From CAYJFG01 sp964369405 (GTDB taxonomy: Bacteria > Bacillota > Clostridia > Oscillospirales > Acutalibacteraceae), in contig CAYJGB010000006.1 in NCBI GenBank assembly GCA_964369405.1, forward strand, positions 1 through 64,000: DNA of 64,000 nucleotides, in the 5' to 3' direction. This document shows, one piece after another, positions 34,986-45,046 of this stretch (positions are counted from its first letter, which is position 1; the number at the start of each line of letters is the position of its first letter). A model generated the notes under the pieces. The model made no database searches, was not told the origin of the DNA, and worked only from the letters and a program-made list of their open reading frames with translations. The translations under genes were made by a program, and so were the position numbers.

Positions 34986-35447
34986 TTAGTTATCTGCTTC
35001 TACTGTTGGTGCAAAGCCTTCTATAACAACATATTCTGTATCATTATAATAGACACATACTAAAATTTTAGTCCCTAACATAGATACTGAATTAACTGTG
35101 TTGTTATAATCTAAAATAGCAAATTGCTTGCTACCATTCGAATGAGCTAAAGGAAAATCAACGCTAGCTAATACATTTACATATTTTGCGCCATCAACTA
35201 CATTTAGTGGTGCACCTACTGCTACATTGTTTTGATTTTCTGAAAATGTTTTCCCAGACATCTCAACTATTAGCTCATCAGCTATGTTTTGAGCCATCAT
35301 AGACGCCTCTTCTCTTTTAGTATCTGTAAAAACAGATTCTTGCGATAAGATTATTGCAGAAGCAGTAGACACTACAACCATAACTATAATTGCGATAGAT
35401 AACACAAGTTCGATAAGAGTAGCACCTTTTTTATTAACAGCTATCAT
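34986..35447 (-). CDS. Minor type IV pilin (PilV-like)
   Basis: The 153-residue protein has a short leader ending in NKKG, then ATLIELVLSIAIIVMVV with Glu5, and a small head domain. Its start overlaps the stop of the giant prepilin-like gene by 4 nt (ATGA), so the two are translationally coupled and probably assemble together at the pilus tip. Confidence 0.85.
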   Translation of the reverse strand: MIAVNKKGATLIELVLSIAIIVMVVVSTASAIILSQESVFTDTKREEASMMAQNIADELIVEMSGKTFSENQNNVAVGAPLNVVDGAKYVNVLASVDFPLAHSNGSKQFAILDYNNTVNSVSMLGTKILVCVYYNDTEYVVIEGFAPTVEADN

Positions 35448-38400
35448 GAGAAAACACCTCCTGATAATACAGATTTATCTACATTTTTAACTTTACCATT
35501 TGCTTTTGCAAGCTCATCTTTAAAGTCTAAGATATCAACTTGAGTTTGAGTTTCGTATTTTCCGTTATAAATTACGAAAGATCTATCTTTGTTAAGTGTA
35601 CCGTCATGATTATAAACTAGAACATTAACATCTGTTTTAAATATAATTTTATTATCGTAAGTAGATGACGATGAATTTGCACCTAGTTTTAAAGAGCCAG
35701 TTGCATTTCCTGTTGCGTCTAAGTTTACAACATAGTCAGTACTTGCAAAAGTTATGTCGCTACTGTCTAAGACAATGTAATTACCTTTTATGAATAGAGG
35801 GTCACCATTGTCGCCTTGAGCCCACCTAAAGTTTATAGCGTTGGCAGTATATGTATATGGTGCTGAAGAACTTGATGAAACATTAAATCCATTAGTGGTA
35901 TTTGTAAATTCACTATTATGACCTACTGCATTAAAATCAGCTTCGCTAGTTACAGTATTATCATTATTAGTAGCCGTTCCTGTGTCCGTTCCTTTCTTTG
36001 CACCAATTAGTATATCTGTTACATTTGCTGTTGTGCCAGCAGTTGTCATACCATAGTTTGCAGGGTTTGTAAAGAATTCCTTTGCATGTTGCGATAGCAA
36101 GTTTATACCACCGTTTGTAAACTCGTTCATAGGTATTTGATAAGTACCGGCAAATATTACATACTGTGACGAACCATATTTTACAGTTGTGTCGTTACTA
36201 AAATAAACTGTTAGTCTGTTTTCGCCTGCTCTAGGTTTAATCCAATATCCTGTAGTGTCGCCGACTGTGCCTGATATTATACTTGATGAAACTACTTGTA
36301 AACCCTCGTCGTTATTAAGTCGCCATTCATCAGTCTGATTATTGTATATCCAAATTTCACCAGGTTTTATTCCAGTTAGTGTATTTACATTAAATGACGG
36401 ATTTGAGCTCATTCCTTGTGGAGTAAATCCAAAGTCTGCTTTGTTACGAGAGCCTGTGAAATCTATGTAGTATAAGTAATATCCTTGAGCATTAATATAC
36501 TCCATTTGCTCATTTTTCTTAATTACATTTTTTATGCCTCCAGAAGTTTCCTCATAAATCATACCAGAAACTTCGTTCATCATACTGTCTACAGGTGCCC
36601 AGTTTGCATAGTCTTGTAAAACTATAATCGCTTGGTCAGCTGTTGGAGTTAATGCACTACCTGTGCTACTACTGCTATCAGTAAGTTTAGGTTGTAGACC
36701 ATAGTCGATAGCACGTCTTATTTTAACAACTATAGAGTTTAGCTGTGATACAGTGACAGATGCATTGTCATAGTATGTCATAGCTGTAGTATGTAGAGAT
36801 TGTAACTCTTGTATTGAATCGTCTGTATACTCGATTGTTGAGTTATTATATGGGTCATCTTCTGTGTATGATGAACTTTTTAAGTAAGTTCTAGCTTCTC
36901 TAATAATATCTGCATAAGCTAAAACAGCAGATGAATAATTTTCTAAATCGTCTGTAGCGTTTTCATAGTCTGCAACTGTGGAGTATGTTTTACCTTTGTA
37001 ATCATTTACTTTATTTTGAATAACGTCCATTGTATTTACTGATGGTATTAATTTATCTGAGAATAATGCAATATTCATAGCAGCAATAGCTTGATTGTAT
37101 GCTCTGTCGAATGCAACTTCAGGGTGTATATATGTATCCCAACCAGAATTAGCATTATAAAGAACTTCATCTCTTACACCAGTTAAAGAAATTTTTGGTG
37201 TTTGCATTGGTGTGTTTTCGTCTGTTATATCCCCATGGAAAATTATATAAGGTGAACTACTAGGAACTTCTATATAATATTTTTCAGCAATGTCGTCTTC
37301 TTGAAGTACTACAGATTTGCTCCAGTCTTTCTCCTCAAGACCCCAAACACAAGCATAAACATTGCTCCAACCCTCTGTATTTTCAAAGTAAATTTTTGTT
37401 GTACCTTGAGCATAATTTTCGTCTGGGTCAAATGTGTAAATAGATAAGTCGTCATATTTACCATTAGTGTCAGTAGTCTTAGTGTCTAATGTGATGTAAA
37501 CATCTCCAGTTAAAGATTTAATCTCGACTGTTTCATTAAATTCACCTGCTAAGTTTTTAAATTGTAAGCTATATTCGCTATTGTCATCTGTAGGTATTTT
37601 ATATGTATACCATTCGTTATAGTATGTAGTGTCGCTGTTACCGGCTCTTTTACTTTCAAATCCGTAGTAATTATAACTATCATTTACATAATTTCCACTA
37701 GCGTCTTTTCTTTCGTTCATATATATGTTGTAGTACTGTACTTTCTCGCCTTGTCTATTAGCCATACTACCGTAATTGCCCGTTGTTGGAGTTTTTCCAG
37801 CACCAGATATATCATTATATGTTTGATTTAATGTACTTTCACCATTATTAAAATCTGACCCAACTTTATAGCAGTTTATACCAGTGCTATCGTATTTATC
37901 TAAACTAATATTTTCCTTTTCGTTGTGTCTATCTCCATTATCATTTTGTCTTGCAATAGAAAACGCTTTTATATCTGCATTTGGTATTTGTATTCTCCAA
38001 ATATTTTTATCAATTTCGGTAGCAAATGTATATGGAATAAAAGTATTATCATCTTTGATAAATTCAACTGCTACTTTATAATCATCGGTTTTTACAAAAT
38101 TACAAGCCGAAGTATCAATATATAAATATGTATTGCCTGGGAATTGTGCTTGTGTAGTTTCGTCATCTGTAGTCGCTAATTTTTCAATATTAACTGTACT
38201 ACTTTGAGTATTGTTACTTATTGACATATTAGACACATTAGACACATCTAATGTACTAACAGTAGATATCTCAGAAATTAAATCATCTGTAGTTTTAGCT
38301 TTATCAAAATTAAAGATGTTTAATATATCTGTAAAGATATTTTTTACACTATTTGCAAAGTTATATGAAACACTTGCTGTGTATACTGGTAGTTCATTTA

Positions 38401-41218
38401 CAGTATAAGAGTCAAAAGGCAAGCTACTAAATGAGTTGCTGTTTAGTTGTGTAGAAGAAACCTCTGTCCAAGTATTGCTGTTAAACTTTTCTTCTATTTG
38501 TGCATCAGTTAAAACCTCTTGACTGTCTATATTGTTGTTATAACTATTAGCATAAAATATTTTGTTTTCACCATTTAAGATATAATGATCATCAGTATCT
38601 ATTTTGTTATTATCACCATCTAAATTATTATTTTTATTAAATATTACTCCTATTTTTTTATCTTTGTATTCTTCAAAAATATCAATTTTCCAAATAGTTT
38701 GGCTACCCTCATTAGCAACTTTAGTCATTCTTTTTTCATCGTTGTTGTTATTATCATATCCACCAAATAATTTATCTTCTGTACCGTCAATCCACGCATA
38801 TACTAATGGTGCTATTGTTAAATTGGTAGATAAATAAATTGTAGTAACTGGATATGTAGTTATTGCCCACACTGCTTTTAACTCTATATCTCTATCAACC
38901 ACTATTGTGTTGTGTTCAGAGTCAGGTAAAATTACGATATCATCACCGTTACTATCTATATAAGACCAACCTAAAAAATCACTACCCTCTTTAAACACTT
39001 TACTTACTGGCACTGTTACTGTTTGTTCTTGTTCAGTTCCATTTTTAGGTACTGCAACATCTTGAGGAGGGTCTCCTTCTCCTCCGTTTACATTGTAGCT
39101 AAGAACATTTAAATTATCGTCTTTTTCCCAAACTGCATATAGTTTAATGCTAGTTTTGCTATCTGTAAATGAAGATATTGAAATTTCTTTACCTGGAGCA
39201 AATTCATCTTTTGCCTGTTTGCCATTTTCTACATCTGTCCAACCTAAGAAATTATATCCCACTTTATACATATTGCCTTGATTAGCAATAGTAATTGGTT
39301 TATTAGTAGTTACTTTTTGAGTTGATGGTGCATTACCTCCACCGTTTGAGTCGTATGACACTGAGTAATCTGCCTCTTCCCAAATAGCGTAAAATCTAAT
39401 CTCTTTATTAACAGCGTCATTAGGGTCAACTGTATAGTATTTAATATTTTCATCGTCTGACCATGGTTTATATTCTCCGTCTGTAGCATCTTTATCAAAG
39501 TTCCAACCTAAGAATGTATAACCCTCTCTAGGTGACATATTAGGGAACTCGAATATGTCGCCATTATCTCTTGTATATGGGATAATAGTATCTTTATTAT
39601 CTGGGCTATCTACTTTATTTTGATAATTTAGTATTATTGAATACTCACCAGGTGTAGGTGTGACATTTGATGTATCGTTAGTAACCTCGTATTTAATTTG
39701 AACATCTGGAGGAGTTCCACCTACTAGAGCAAGACCTTTTACATTTACTGTTTGATACTGTCCAGCTGATTTATCGCCCCAATTTGTAAATACTTTGTTT
39801 GCATCATCTTCTGTCTTTTTGACAGTAGGAGATAAGTTTTTATCTAATGCAATCCACAAATCGTCTTGAGAGCTACCTAATAAATCAGTAAGAGAAAATA
39901 CTGGGGTTCCTGATGTGTTTTTTAGAGTTAAGTCGAATGTGCTTGAAGTTGGTATTTTAATAGTGTACCAACCAAAACCCTCGTATTGTAATGCCCCACC
40001 TGTGTATGGGTCACCTGCAACTCCTTGAGCTACCTCCATTGATGTTAGTAAGTTTCTATCTTCTATTGCATTAGTAGTTACTGAGTATCCATTCAATTTT
40101 TGTCCAGTTGTAGTGTTTCCTGTGTCTTCTGTAACTCTTAAATGTACTGTTGTGTAATCAGCCTCTACATAAGATGTTAAAAACTCTGTTAATGAATTTG
40201 ACTCTTCATCTTTCAACTCCCAATTCAACTTATCGTTAAAATTTTTGTCCTTATTATTTAATGTTATGTATACATCTTGAGTTTCTCCTGCATTTTCTGG
40301 CACTGGCAAATTAAACATCTCTGTAGTTTGTGCATGCCAGTTTTCTGTATTATTATCTAAACCGTTTCTAAGTGCTCCTTTTTCTGTAACTATTGCATTA
40401 AAGTAGTCTATTTCGCTATCTGTAATAGTAATAGTATATTCATACCAACCATTACCCTCGTATACCATAGCACATTGTGGCCCTGCTATGTTAGCATCAC
40501 TAGATACTACCCAACTATATGATAGTAATGTAGATAGAGAAGAATCTCTAGCCTCACCTATATTGTCGTCTGGTGGAAATTCGTTTTGACCTTCTCCGTA
40601 TGCCCAAGTGTATAGGTAAGGTGGGTCTAAAACATCTGGTGGAGTTTTTAAAACTCCATTTTCATATTCTGCACCTGTCCCACCTGGGTATGGTTTTACA
40701 TGTACTGTTACATATCTGTAAGGGTCAGCGGTGTCTACTTTTCTAACTGCTGTTGAAATTTTGTAGTTTGAGTCATACCCTACATTATAAGTACATACTA
40801 ATGTTGTTGTGTTTTCGCCTGTTAAACCTTTATTAAAATATTTTGAATTTGCTGTTAGTGTAAAAGTGCCTGTTGCATCATCTAAACTTGCTTTTACATA
40901 TGTTTCGTGAGTTTTTGCTGTTGTTTCGCTTCCTATAATATCAACAGGTGAAGTGCTAGTTTCGTCTAACGCACCATTGCTAGACGTTATGCAAAAATAT
41001 TCATCTGTAGTTGGCAAGTTAGCAGATTGCATATAATATGACTCTGCCATATTAAGTGCACTTTTAGCATTAATATAAGCCTCATTTTTTGTGATGTCAC
41101 TAGCCGTAACAGTCATGCTAAAAGACGCAATAACAATTAAAGAAGTAACAAATATTAGAAGAACAGCCGACAAAACAACTGCAACGACTAAGCTATAACC
41201 TTTTTTTGAATTTTTCAT
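35444..41218 (-). CDS. Giant prepilin-like adhesin with CBM26-like and InlB-type modules
   Basis: From the ATG at 41218 (GAAAGGG 12 nt upstream) the product has 1924 residues; an upstream ATG at 41272 has no ribosome site. The N-terminus has a leader MKNSKKG followed by YSLVVAVVLSAVLLIFV, a class III signal lacking Glu5, as in PilX/GspK-like tip proteins. Beyond it come several beta modules with a YEGNGWYEYTI/YEGFGWYTIKI pattern (about residues 160-470) resembling starch-binding CBM26. Three InlB-type repeats ending in LYAVWE-like strands follow (about 540-770). Further such modules follow, including a clear CBM26-like one (IYFENTEGWSNVYACVWG, about 1330). Next are a helical FIVAR-like segment (about 1420-1560) and a C-terminal beta region. 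Starch adhesion at the pilus tip is inferred. Confidence 0.85.
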   Translation of the reverse strand: MKNSKKGYSLVVAVVLSAVLLIFVTSLIVIASFSMTVTASDITKNEAYINAKSALNMAESYYMQSANLPTTDEYFCITSSNGALDETSTSPVDIIGSETTAKTHETYVKASLDDATGTFTLTANSKYFNKGLTGENTTTLVCTYNVGYDSNYKISTAVRKVDTADPYRYVTVHVKPYPGGTGAEYENGVLKTPPDVLDPPYLYTWAYGEGQNEFPPDDNIGEARDSSLSTLLSYSWVVSSDANIAGPQCAMVYEGNGWYEYTITITDSEIDYFNAIVTEKGALRNGLDNNTENWHAQTTEMFNLPVPENAGETQDVYITLNNKDKNFNDKLNWELKDEESNSLTEFLTSYVEADYTTVHLRVTEDTGNTTTGQKLNGYSVTTNAIEDRNLLTSMEVAQGVAGDPYTGGALQYEGFGWYTIKIPTSSTFDLTLKNTSGTPVFSLTDLLGSSQDDLWIALDKNLSPTVKKTEDDANKVFTNWGDKSAGQYQTVNVKGLALVGGTPPDVQIKYEVTNDTSNVTPTPGEYSIILNYQNKVDSPDNKDTIIPYTRDNGDIFEFPNMSPREGYTFLGWNFDKDATDGEYKPWSDDENIKYYTVDPNDAVNKEIRFYAIWEEADYSVSYDSNGGGNAPSTQKVTTNKPITIANQGNMYKVGYNFLGWTDVENGKQAKDEFAPGKEISISSFTDSKTSIKLYAVWEKDDNLNVLSYNVNGGEGDPPQDVAVPKNGTEQEQTVTVPVSKVFKEGSDFLGWSYIDSNGDDIVILPDSEHNTIVVDRDIELKAVWAITTYPVTTIYLSTNLTIAPLVYAWIDGTEDKLFGGYDNNNNDEKRMTKVANEGSQTIWKIDIFEEYKDKKIGVIFNKNNNLDGDNNKIDTDDHYILNGENKIFYANSYNNNIDSQEVLTDAQIEEKFNSNTWTEVSSTQLNSNSFSSLPFDSYTVNELPVYTASVSYNFANSVKNIFTDILNIFNFDKAKTTDDLISEISTVSTLDVSNVSNMSISNNTQSSTVNIEKLATTDDETTQAQFPGNTYLYIDTSACNFVKTDDYKVAVEFIKDDNTFIPYTFATEIDKNIWRIQIPNADIKAFSIARQNDNGDRHNEKENISLDKYDSTGINCYKVGSDFNNGESTLNQTYNDISGAGKTPTTGNYGSMANRQGEKVQYYNIYMNERKDASGNYVNDSYNYYGFESKRAGNSDTTYYNEWYTYKIPTDDNSEYSLQFKNLAGEFNETVEIKSLTGDVYITLDTKTTDTNGKYDDLSIYTFDPDENYAQGTTKIYFENTEGWSNVYACVWGLEEKDWSKSVVLQEDDIAEKYYIEVPSSSPYIIFHGDITDENTPMQTPKISLTGVRDEVLYNANSGWDTYIHPEVAFDRAYNQAIAAMNIALFSDKLIPSVNTMDVIQNKVNDYKGKTYSTVADYENATDDLENYSSAVLAYADIIREARTYLKSSSYTEDDPYNNSTIEYTDDSIQELQSLHTTAMTYYDNASVTVSQLNSIVVKIRRAIDYGLQPKLTDSSSSTGSALTPTADQAIIVLQDYANWAPVDSMMNEVSGMIYEETSGGIKNVIKKNEQMEYINAQGYYLYYIDFTGSRNKADFGFTPQGMSSNPSFNVNTLTGIKPGEIWIYNNQTDEWRLNNDEGLQVVSSSIISGTVGDTTGYWIKPRAGENRLTVYFSNDTTVKYGSSQYVIFAGTYQIPMNEFTNGGINLLSQHAKEFFTNPANYGMTTAGTTANVTDILIGAKKGTDTGTATNNDNTVTSEADFNAVGHNSEFTNTTNGFNVSSSSSAPYTYTANAINFRWAQGDNGDPLFIKGNYIVLDSSDITFASTDYVVNLDATGNATGSLKLGANSSSSTYDNKIIFKTDVNVLVYNHDGTLNKDRSFVIYNGKYETQTQVDILDFKDELAKANGKVKNVDKSVLSGGVFS

Positions 41219-41295
41219 AAATAAATTCAACCCTTTCAACAGCGCTTTTATATTTAAAAACATTTCTCGCATTTTAAGATAGTATTATCCTTAAT

Positions 41296-41324
41296 ATTAT
41301 ATAACAAAAAACTAATTTTGCCAA
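41296..41324 (-). promoter_or_regulatory. Promoter of the minor pilin/adhesin operon
   Basis: On the minus strand TTGGCA (41324-41319) and TATAAT (41301-41296) with a 17-nt spacer, 77 nt before the chosen start of the giant gene. Confidence 0.65.
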
Positions 41325-41547
41325 TAAAGAACAGAGAAAATTATTCGAAAAAATGTACAAACTTTTGTAATGAATTTGTGCAAAATAATATTATTTTATT
41401 CTAGTAAAATATTTTTCAATATATTATTAGTAGTAAAAACAAGCTAAATAAAGCATAAAATCACTATTTATAAAAAAATATTACAACTTTTGTGTAATTT
41501 AAACAAAATGAGGGTTTGTTTTTCTAAAACTAATTTGCTATTTTTTG

Positions 41548-41576
41548 TTGACTTTTTAAAATCTAGAGTTTATAAT
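41548..41576 (+). promoter_or_regulatory. Promoter of the major pilin gene
   Basis: TTGACT (41548-41553) and perfect TATAAT (41571-41576) with a 17-nt spacer. The start codon is 175 nt downstream, leaving an unusually long AT-rich 5' untranslated region. The remainder of the 533-nt divergent gap (41219-41751) shows no coding or recognised riboswitch. Confidence 0.7.
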
Positions 41577-41751
41577 ACAAGCAATGGCAATTTTAAAAAA
41601 TTGGATTTACATATGCTAAAAATAAAGTTATTTGCGTGGTTAAATATATTAACTTTATATAAAAGCAACATTTAACGACAATTTTTTACATTTGCAACCA
41701 AATTTCAATCAATCTATAAAAAAATTAGAAAAAGAAAGAGGTACACAACAC

Positions 41752-42285
41752 ATGACAAGACAAATTACAATCATGCAAAAACTTCAAGCACAACAAGCAA
41801 ACAGAGGCTCTAAAAAAGGTTTTACACTTGTAGAAATCATCATAGCAATTGCTATTATCGCTATTTTGGCTGCTATCGCTATTCCAATTATTGCTACTAC
41901 TATTGATAATGCAAATAGAAACACTCTTACAAGTGATGCTACAACTATAGAATTGTATTTAAAAACAGCTATTGCTGATGTAAATGCTCTAAATGGTGCT
42001 GTATATGGTACTGAAACGCTAAATGCAGCTTGGGCTGCAGCAACACCTGCAAACACTCTTACTCTAACAGAAATTCTTGATGCAAACGGTTTAGCTGGTG
42101 TAGATTTAATTAGAGGTGATTTTGCATTAGCTATAGGAAATGGTACTGGAACTAATGCTGGGGACTTAGAATTAGGTGAAATTGAAGCTTATGATACAGG
42201 TGGTGCTCTTCCTGGCGGTTCTATTTTGCTTGATGATACTGACACTATTACAATTAGCAACGTTGGTGTTTTGACTGTAGCATAA
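41752..42285 (+). CDS. Major type IV pilin
   Basis: From the ATG at 41752 the product has 177 residues: a 23-residue basic leader ending in GSKKG, then FTLVEIIIAIAIIAILAAIAIP with Glu5, the classical N-methylated pilin helix. The head is Ala/Thr/Asn/Gly-rich without cysteines, so no disulfide D-region. AGAGG lies 10 nt upstream. It is divergent from the minor pilin operon, has a strong own promoter and a terminator, and is the likely fibre subunit. No PilB/PilC/PilD genes are in the window. Confidence 0.88.
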   Translation: MTRQITIMQKLQAQQANRGSKKGFTLVEIIIAIAIIAILAAIAIPIIATTIDNANRNTLTSDATTIELYLKTAIADVNALNGAVYGTETLNAAWAAATPANTLTLTEILDANGLAGVDLIRGDFALAIGNGTGTNAGDLELGEIEAYDTGGALPGGSILLDDTDTITISNVGVLTVA

Positions 42286-42316
42286 TTAAACTATTACTAA
42301 CAAGAAATTTTCATTT

Positions 42317-42355
42317 AACAACGTGTCAACTTTTGTTGATACGTTGTTTTTATTT
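42317..42355 (+). terminator. Terminator after the major pilin gene
   Basis: AACAACGTGTCAAC pairs (one mismatch) with GTTGATACGTTGTT around a TTTT loop and is followed by a T-rich stretch. The rest of the gap to 42530 contains nothing recognised. Confidence 0.8.
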
Positions 42356-42530
42356 TACCTATTATTTTACAAAGTTTTAACACTCTACATTATACTACTG
42401 CAACACACTACAAACACCAACAAAAGCAACCCATTTTACTGGATTGCTTTTGTTTTTATGTACTATTTAATTTTATTTGTCTTGTATAATTTTATACTTA
42501 TTCCCTATTTACCAAACATTTGTTCTTTTA

Positions 42531-43208
42531 TTATCTATTTGATGGGAAGAATGGTTTTAACGCTGCTGCTACACCTACTATTGGCATTGTTTGTAACACT
42601 ATTCTACCTGGTCCTGTTACTACTGTGTTAAATATTCCTTCGCCACCTAAGAACATATTTTTAACGCCTGGCACTGTTTTAACGTCCATTGTACAAGTTG
42701 CGTCCATCATTGCTAAGTATCCTGTGTCTACTACCATTGATTGCCCTGCTTCTAGTACATATTCTTCGCCATGTCCGTCTATCTCTAAGAATACTACTCC
42801 ACTACCACTTACTTTTTGCATTATAAAGCCTTCTCCTCCAAATAAGCCGGCTCCTACTTTACCTCTAAAATGTACTGATAATTCTACACCTTGTGTGCCT
42901 GCTAAAAATGATGACTTTTGACATATTACTGGTGTGTTTGGTGTTACTTCTATAGCTTTTATACAACCTGGAAAACTACTTGCAAATGCTATTTCTCCTG
43001 CTCCACCCTCTGATGTGTATATGTTTTGGAATATTTTATCTCCTGATAATGCTCTCCCAAACATTTTGCCTACTCCGCCACCTTTTGTTTCCATTTTCAT
43101 ATTTGGTGACATCCAACACATTGCTCCACTTTCTGTAATCATTTGTTCACCTTGGTTTAACTCACATACTACTGCAGGCAAGTTGCCTCCTATTATACGA
43201 TAATTCAT
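42531..43208 (-). CDS. TIGR00266/AIM24 family protein
   Basis: The 225-residue protein is a full-length TIGR00266/AIM24 family member: LNQGEQMITESGAMCWMS, GGVGKMFGRALSGD, a GGAGEIAFASSFPG core, and GLFGGEGFIMQKVSG. These are Gly-rich double-stranded beta-helix proteins of unclear biochemical role, thought to act at membranes. It is transcribed divergently from the SPFH zinc-ribbon gene, which suggests a functional link. Confidence 0.88.
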   Translation of the reverse strand: MNYRIIGGNLPAVVCELNQGEQMITESGAMCWMSPNMKMETKGGGVGKMFGRALSGDKIFQNIYTSEGGAGEIAFASSFPGCIKAIEVTPNTPVICQKSSFLAGTQGVELSVHFRGKVGAGLFGGEGFIMQKVSGSGVVFLEIDGHGEEYVLEAGQSMVVDTGYLAMMDATCTMDVKTVPGVKNMFLGGEGIFNTVVTGPGRIVLQTMPIVGVAAALKPFFPSNR

Positions 43209-43430
43209 ATTACTTTCTCTCCCTTTTTATAATTTTTTATTGTTTTGCAAATTCTTTGCTACTACTATTTTAACATTTATAGTTTTACATTGCAATATTT
43301 TTATATAAATTTTACTATTTTTACCTTTATTTTTATATCCACTTTAAACTTCTTTTTCCTTTATACTATTGAAATTTTATCTAAAATATACTATAATTAA
43401 GTAAATATTAATAAATGGGGTGCATTTTCT

Positions 43431-44771
43431 ATGGGTTTAATTAGAGAAGTTTTAGATTTAGCCGGTAACACTATTGGTGGGGCTATTGCTGACCAATGGC
43501 TTGAGGTTTTAGAGCCTGACGGTATGAGCGATAATCAAGTTTTAGTTCCTGCTAGAACTGTTCATCAAGAAAAAAAAGTTACTTTTGGCAAGCAAAAAAC
43601 TGATAATCGTGTTTCTAACGGTTCTGTTATTCATGTATACGATAATCAACTTATGATTTTAATTGATGGTGGTAAAATTGTTGACTATTCAGCCGAGCCT
43701 GGTTACTTTAAAGTTGATAACAGCACTGCTCCATCTATGTTCAACGGCGAGTTTAAAGACACTTTAAAAGAAACTTTTGACCGTTTTAGATATGGTGGCA
43801 GACCATCTACATCTCAAAGAGTTTTTTATATAAACACTCAAGAGATTAAAGGTATTAAATTTGGAACACCAACTCCAATTATGTACTACGATACAAAATA
43901 TGATGCAATGTTCAATTTAAAAGCGCATGGTACATATTCTATCAAAATAACAAATCCACTATTATTCTACTCCGAGGCTATCCCTAGAGATTCTATAATG
44001 AATAACAGTGCAGTAGATATAAAGGACATAAACGAACAATATCTATCTGAGTTTTTAACAGGTTTACAAACAGCTGTAAATAACTATTCAGCAGAGGGAC
44101 AGAGTGTAAACTACATACAAAGCAAGACTACAGAGCTTACTAAACATTTAAGAGATGTATTAGATGAAGATTGGGAGCAATCAAGAGGAATGGTAGTGCA
44201 TTCAGTAGGTATAAACGGAATATCGTTTGATGAAGAGTCTAAGAAGATAATGGCACTACGAAATAAAGGAGCAATGCTAAAAGACCCTAGCATACAAGCA
44301 GGTTATGTAGCAGCCGGAATAGCAGACGGAATGGCAGCAGCCGGAGCAAACGAGGGTGGAGCGATGAACGGATTTATTGGCATGGGAATGGCAATGAACA
44401 ACGGCTCTAACATATTAGGAGGCTACCAACAGCAACAGCAAGCACAACAACAGCAACAAATGCAACAACAGGCACAACAGCAACAAGCACAACAACAACC
44501 AGTTCAACAACAGCAACAACAAGCACCACAAGCAGTGGCAGGTTGGGCGTGTGAATGTGGAAACACTAGTAACACAGGCAAATTTTGTAACAATTGTGGC
44601 AAACCTAAGCCAGTTGTAGAAGATAACTCATGGACTTGCTCATGTGGAAGTAAGAACAATGGAAAGTTTTGTCAAAACTGTGGAAGTCCAAAAGAGGTTA
44701 AATGTAGCGAATGTGGATTTACACCAGAGGGCAAACCAAAGTTCTGTCCAAATTGTGGTAATAAATTTTAA
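43431..44771 (+). CDS. SPFH-domain protein with Gln-rich linker and zinc ribbons (YdjI-like)
   Basis: The 446-residue protein begins with a virion-core/YdjI-type SPFH domain (about 1-300: a GGAIADQWLEVLEP start, then RTVHQEKKVTFG and VHSVGINGISFDEESKK). It continues with a poly-Gln/Ala linker (about 330-372). The C-terminus has three double-cysteine zinc ribbons (WACECG..FCNNCG, WTCSCG..FCQNCG, KCSECG..FCPNCG). SPFH proteins scaffold membrane microdomains. The ribbons probably recruit partners. The divergent TIGR00266 gene is a likely partner. Confidence 0.85.
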   Translation: MGLIREVLDLAGNTIGGAIADQWLEVLEPDGMSDNQVLVPARTVHQEKKVTFGKQKTDNRVSNGSVIHVYDNQLMILIDGGKIVDYSAEPGYFKVDNSTAPSMFNGEFKDTLKETFDRFRYGGRPSTSQRVFYINTQEIKGIKFGTPTPIMYYDTKYDAMFNLKAHGTYSIKITNPLLFYSEAIPRDSIMNNSAVDIKDINEQYLSEFLTGLQTAVNNYSAEGQSVNYIQSKTTELTKHLRDVLDEDWEQSRGMVVHSVGINGISFDEESKKIMALRNKGAMLKDPSIQAGYVAAGIADGMAAAGANEGGAMNGFIGMGMAMNNGSNILGGYQQQQQAQQQQQMQQQAQQQQAQQQPVQQQQQQAPQAVAGWACECGNTSNTGKFCNNCGKPKPVVEDNSWTCSCGSKNNGKFCQNCGSPKEVKCSECGFTPEGKPKFCPNCGNKF

Positions 44772-44773
44772 TT

Positions 44774-44887
44774 GACACAAATTATAAGAGAACAACAAAC
44801 CTGTACGGGCGAAATCCATTTTCGCCCGTTGTTTTTATATAGCACAAATTATAAAAGGACATCAATTATATTTTAAATTCTGTACAA
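44774..44887. mobile_element. MITE-like repeat, copy B (short)
   Basis: Contains the same hairpin core as copies A and C (AACAAC, GGGCGAAA/TTTCGCCC, GTTGTT), the ATATAGCACAA box and an ATTCTGTACAA right end, but lacks about 40 bp of the interior. It lies immediately after the SPFH gene stop. Confidence 0.65.
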
Positions 44888-45046
44888 TGCCAAACATTGT
44901 TTAAGGGTACATTTTTTTTGGCACAAAAAAGTTACCTCTTTTTCTCCGTTGGAGAAAAATTCACCCTCAAAAAATCGCAGAGGCTAAAGGTCAAGGACAA
45001 GACCTTGAGGCGTTGCCTCAAACCCCACAATTTTTTGAAAAAAATT

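Noticed and set aside
41490..41675. 61-codon open frame between the divergent pilin genes
   Set aside because: It spans the TTGACT/TATAAT promoter of the major pilin gene and lacks a ribosome site; the region is better explained as promoter and leader.
41577..41751. Possible c-di-GMP riboswitch in the long leader of the major pilin gene
   Set aside because: Pilin leaders of Clostridia can carry one, but neither the GEMM-I core nor a convincing class II fold is visible.
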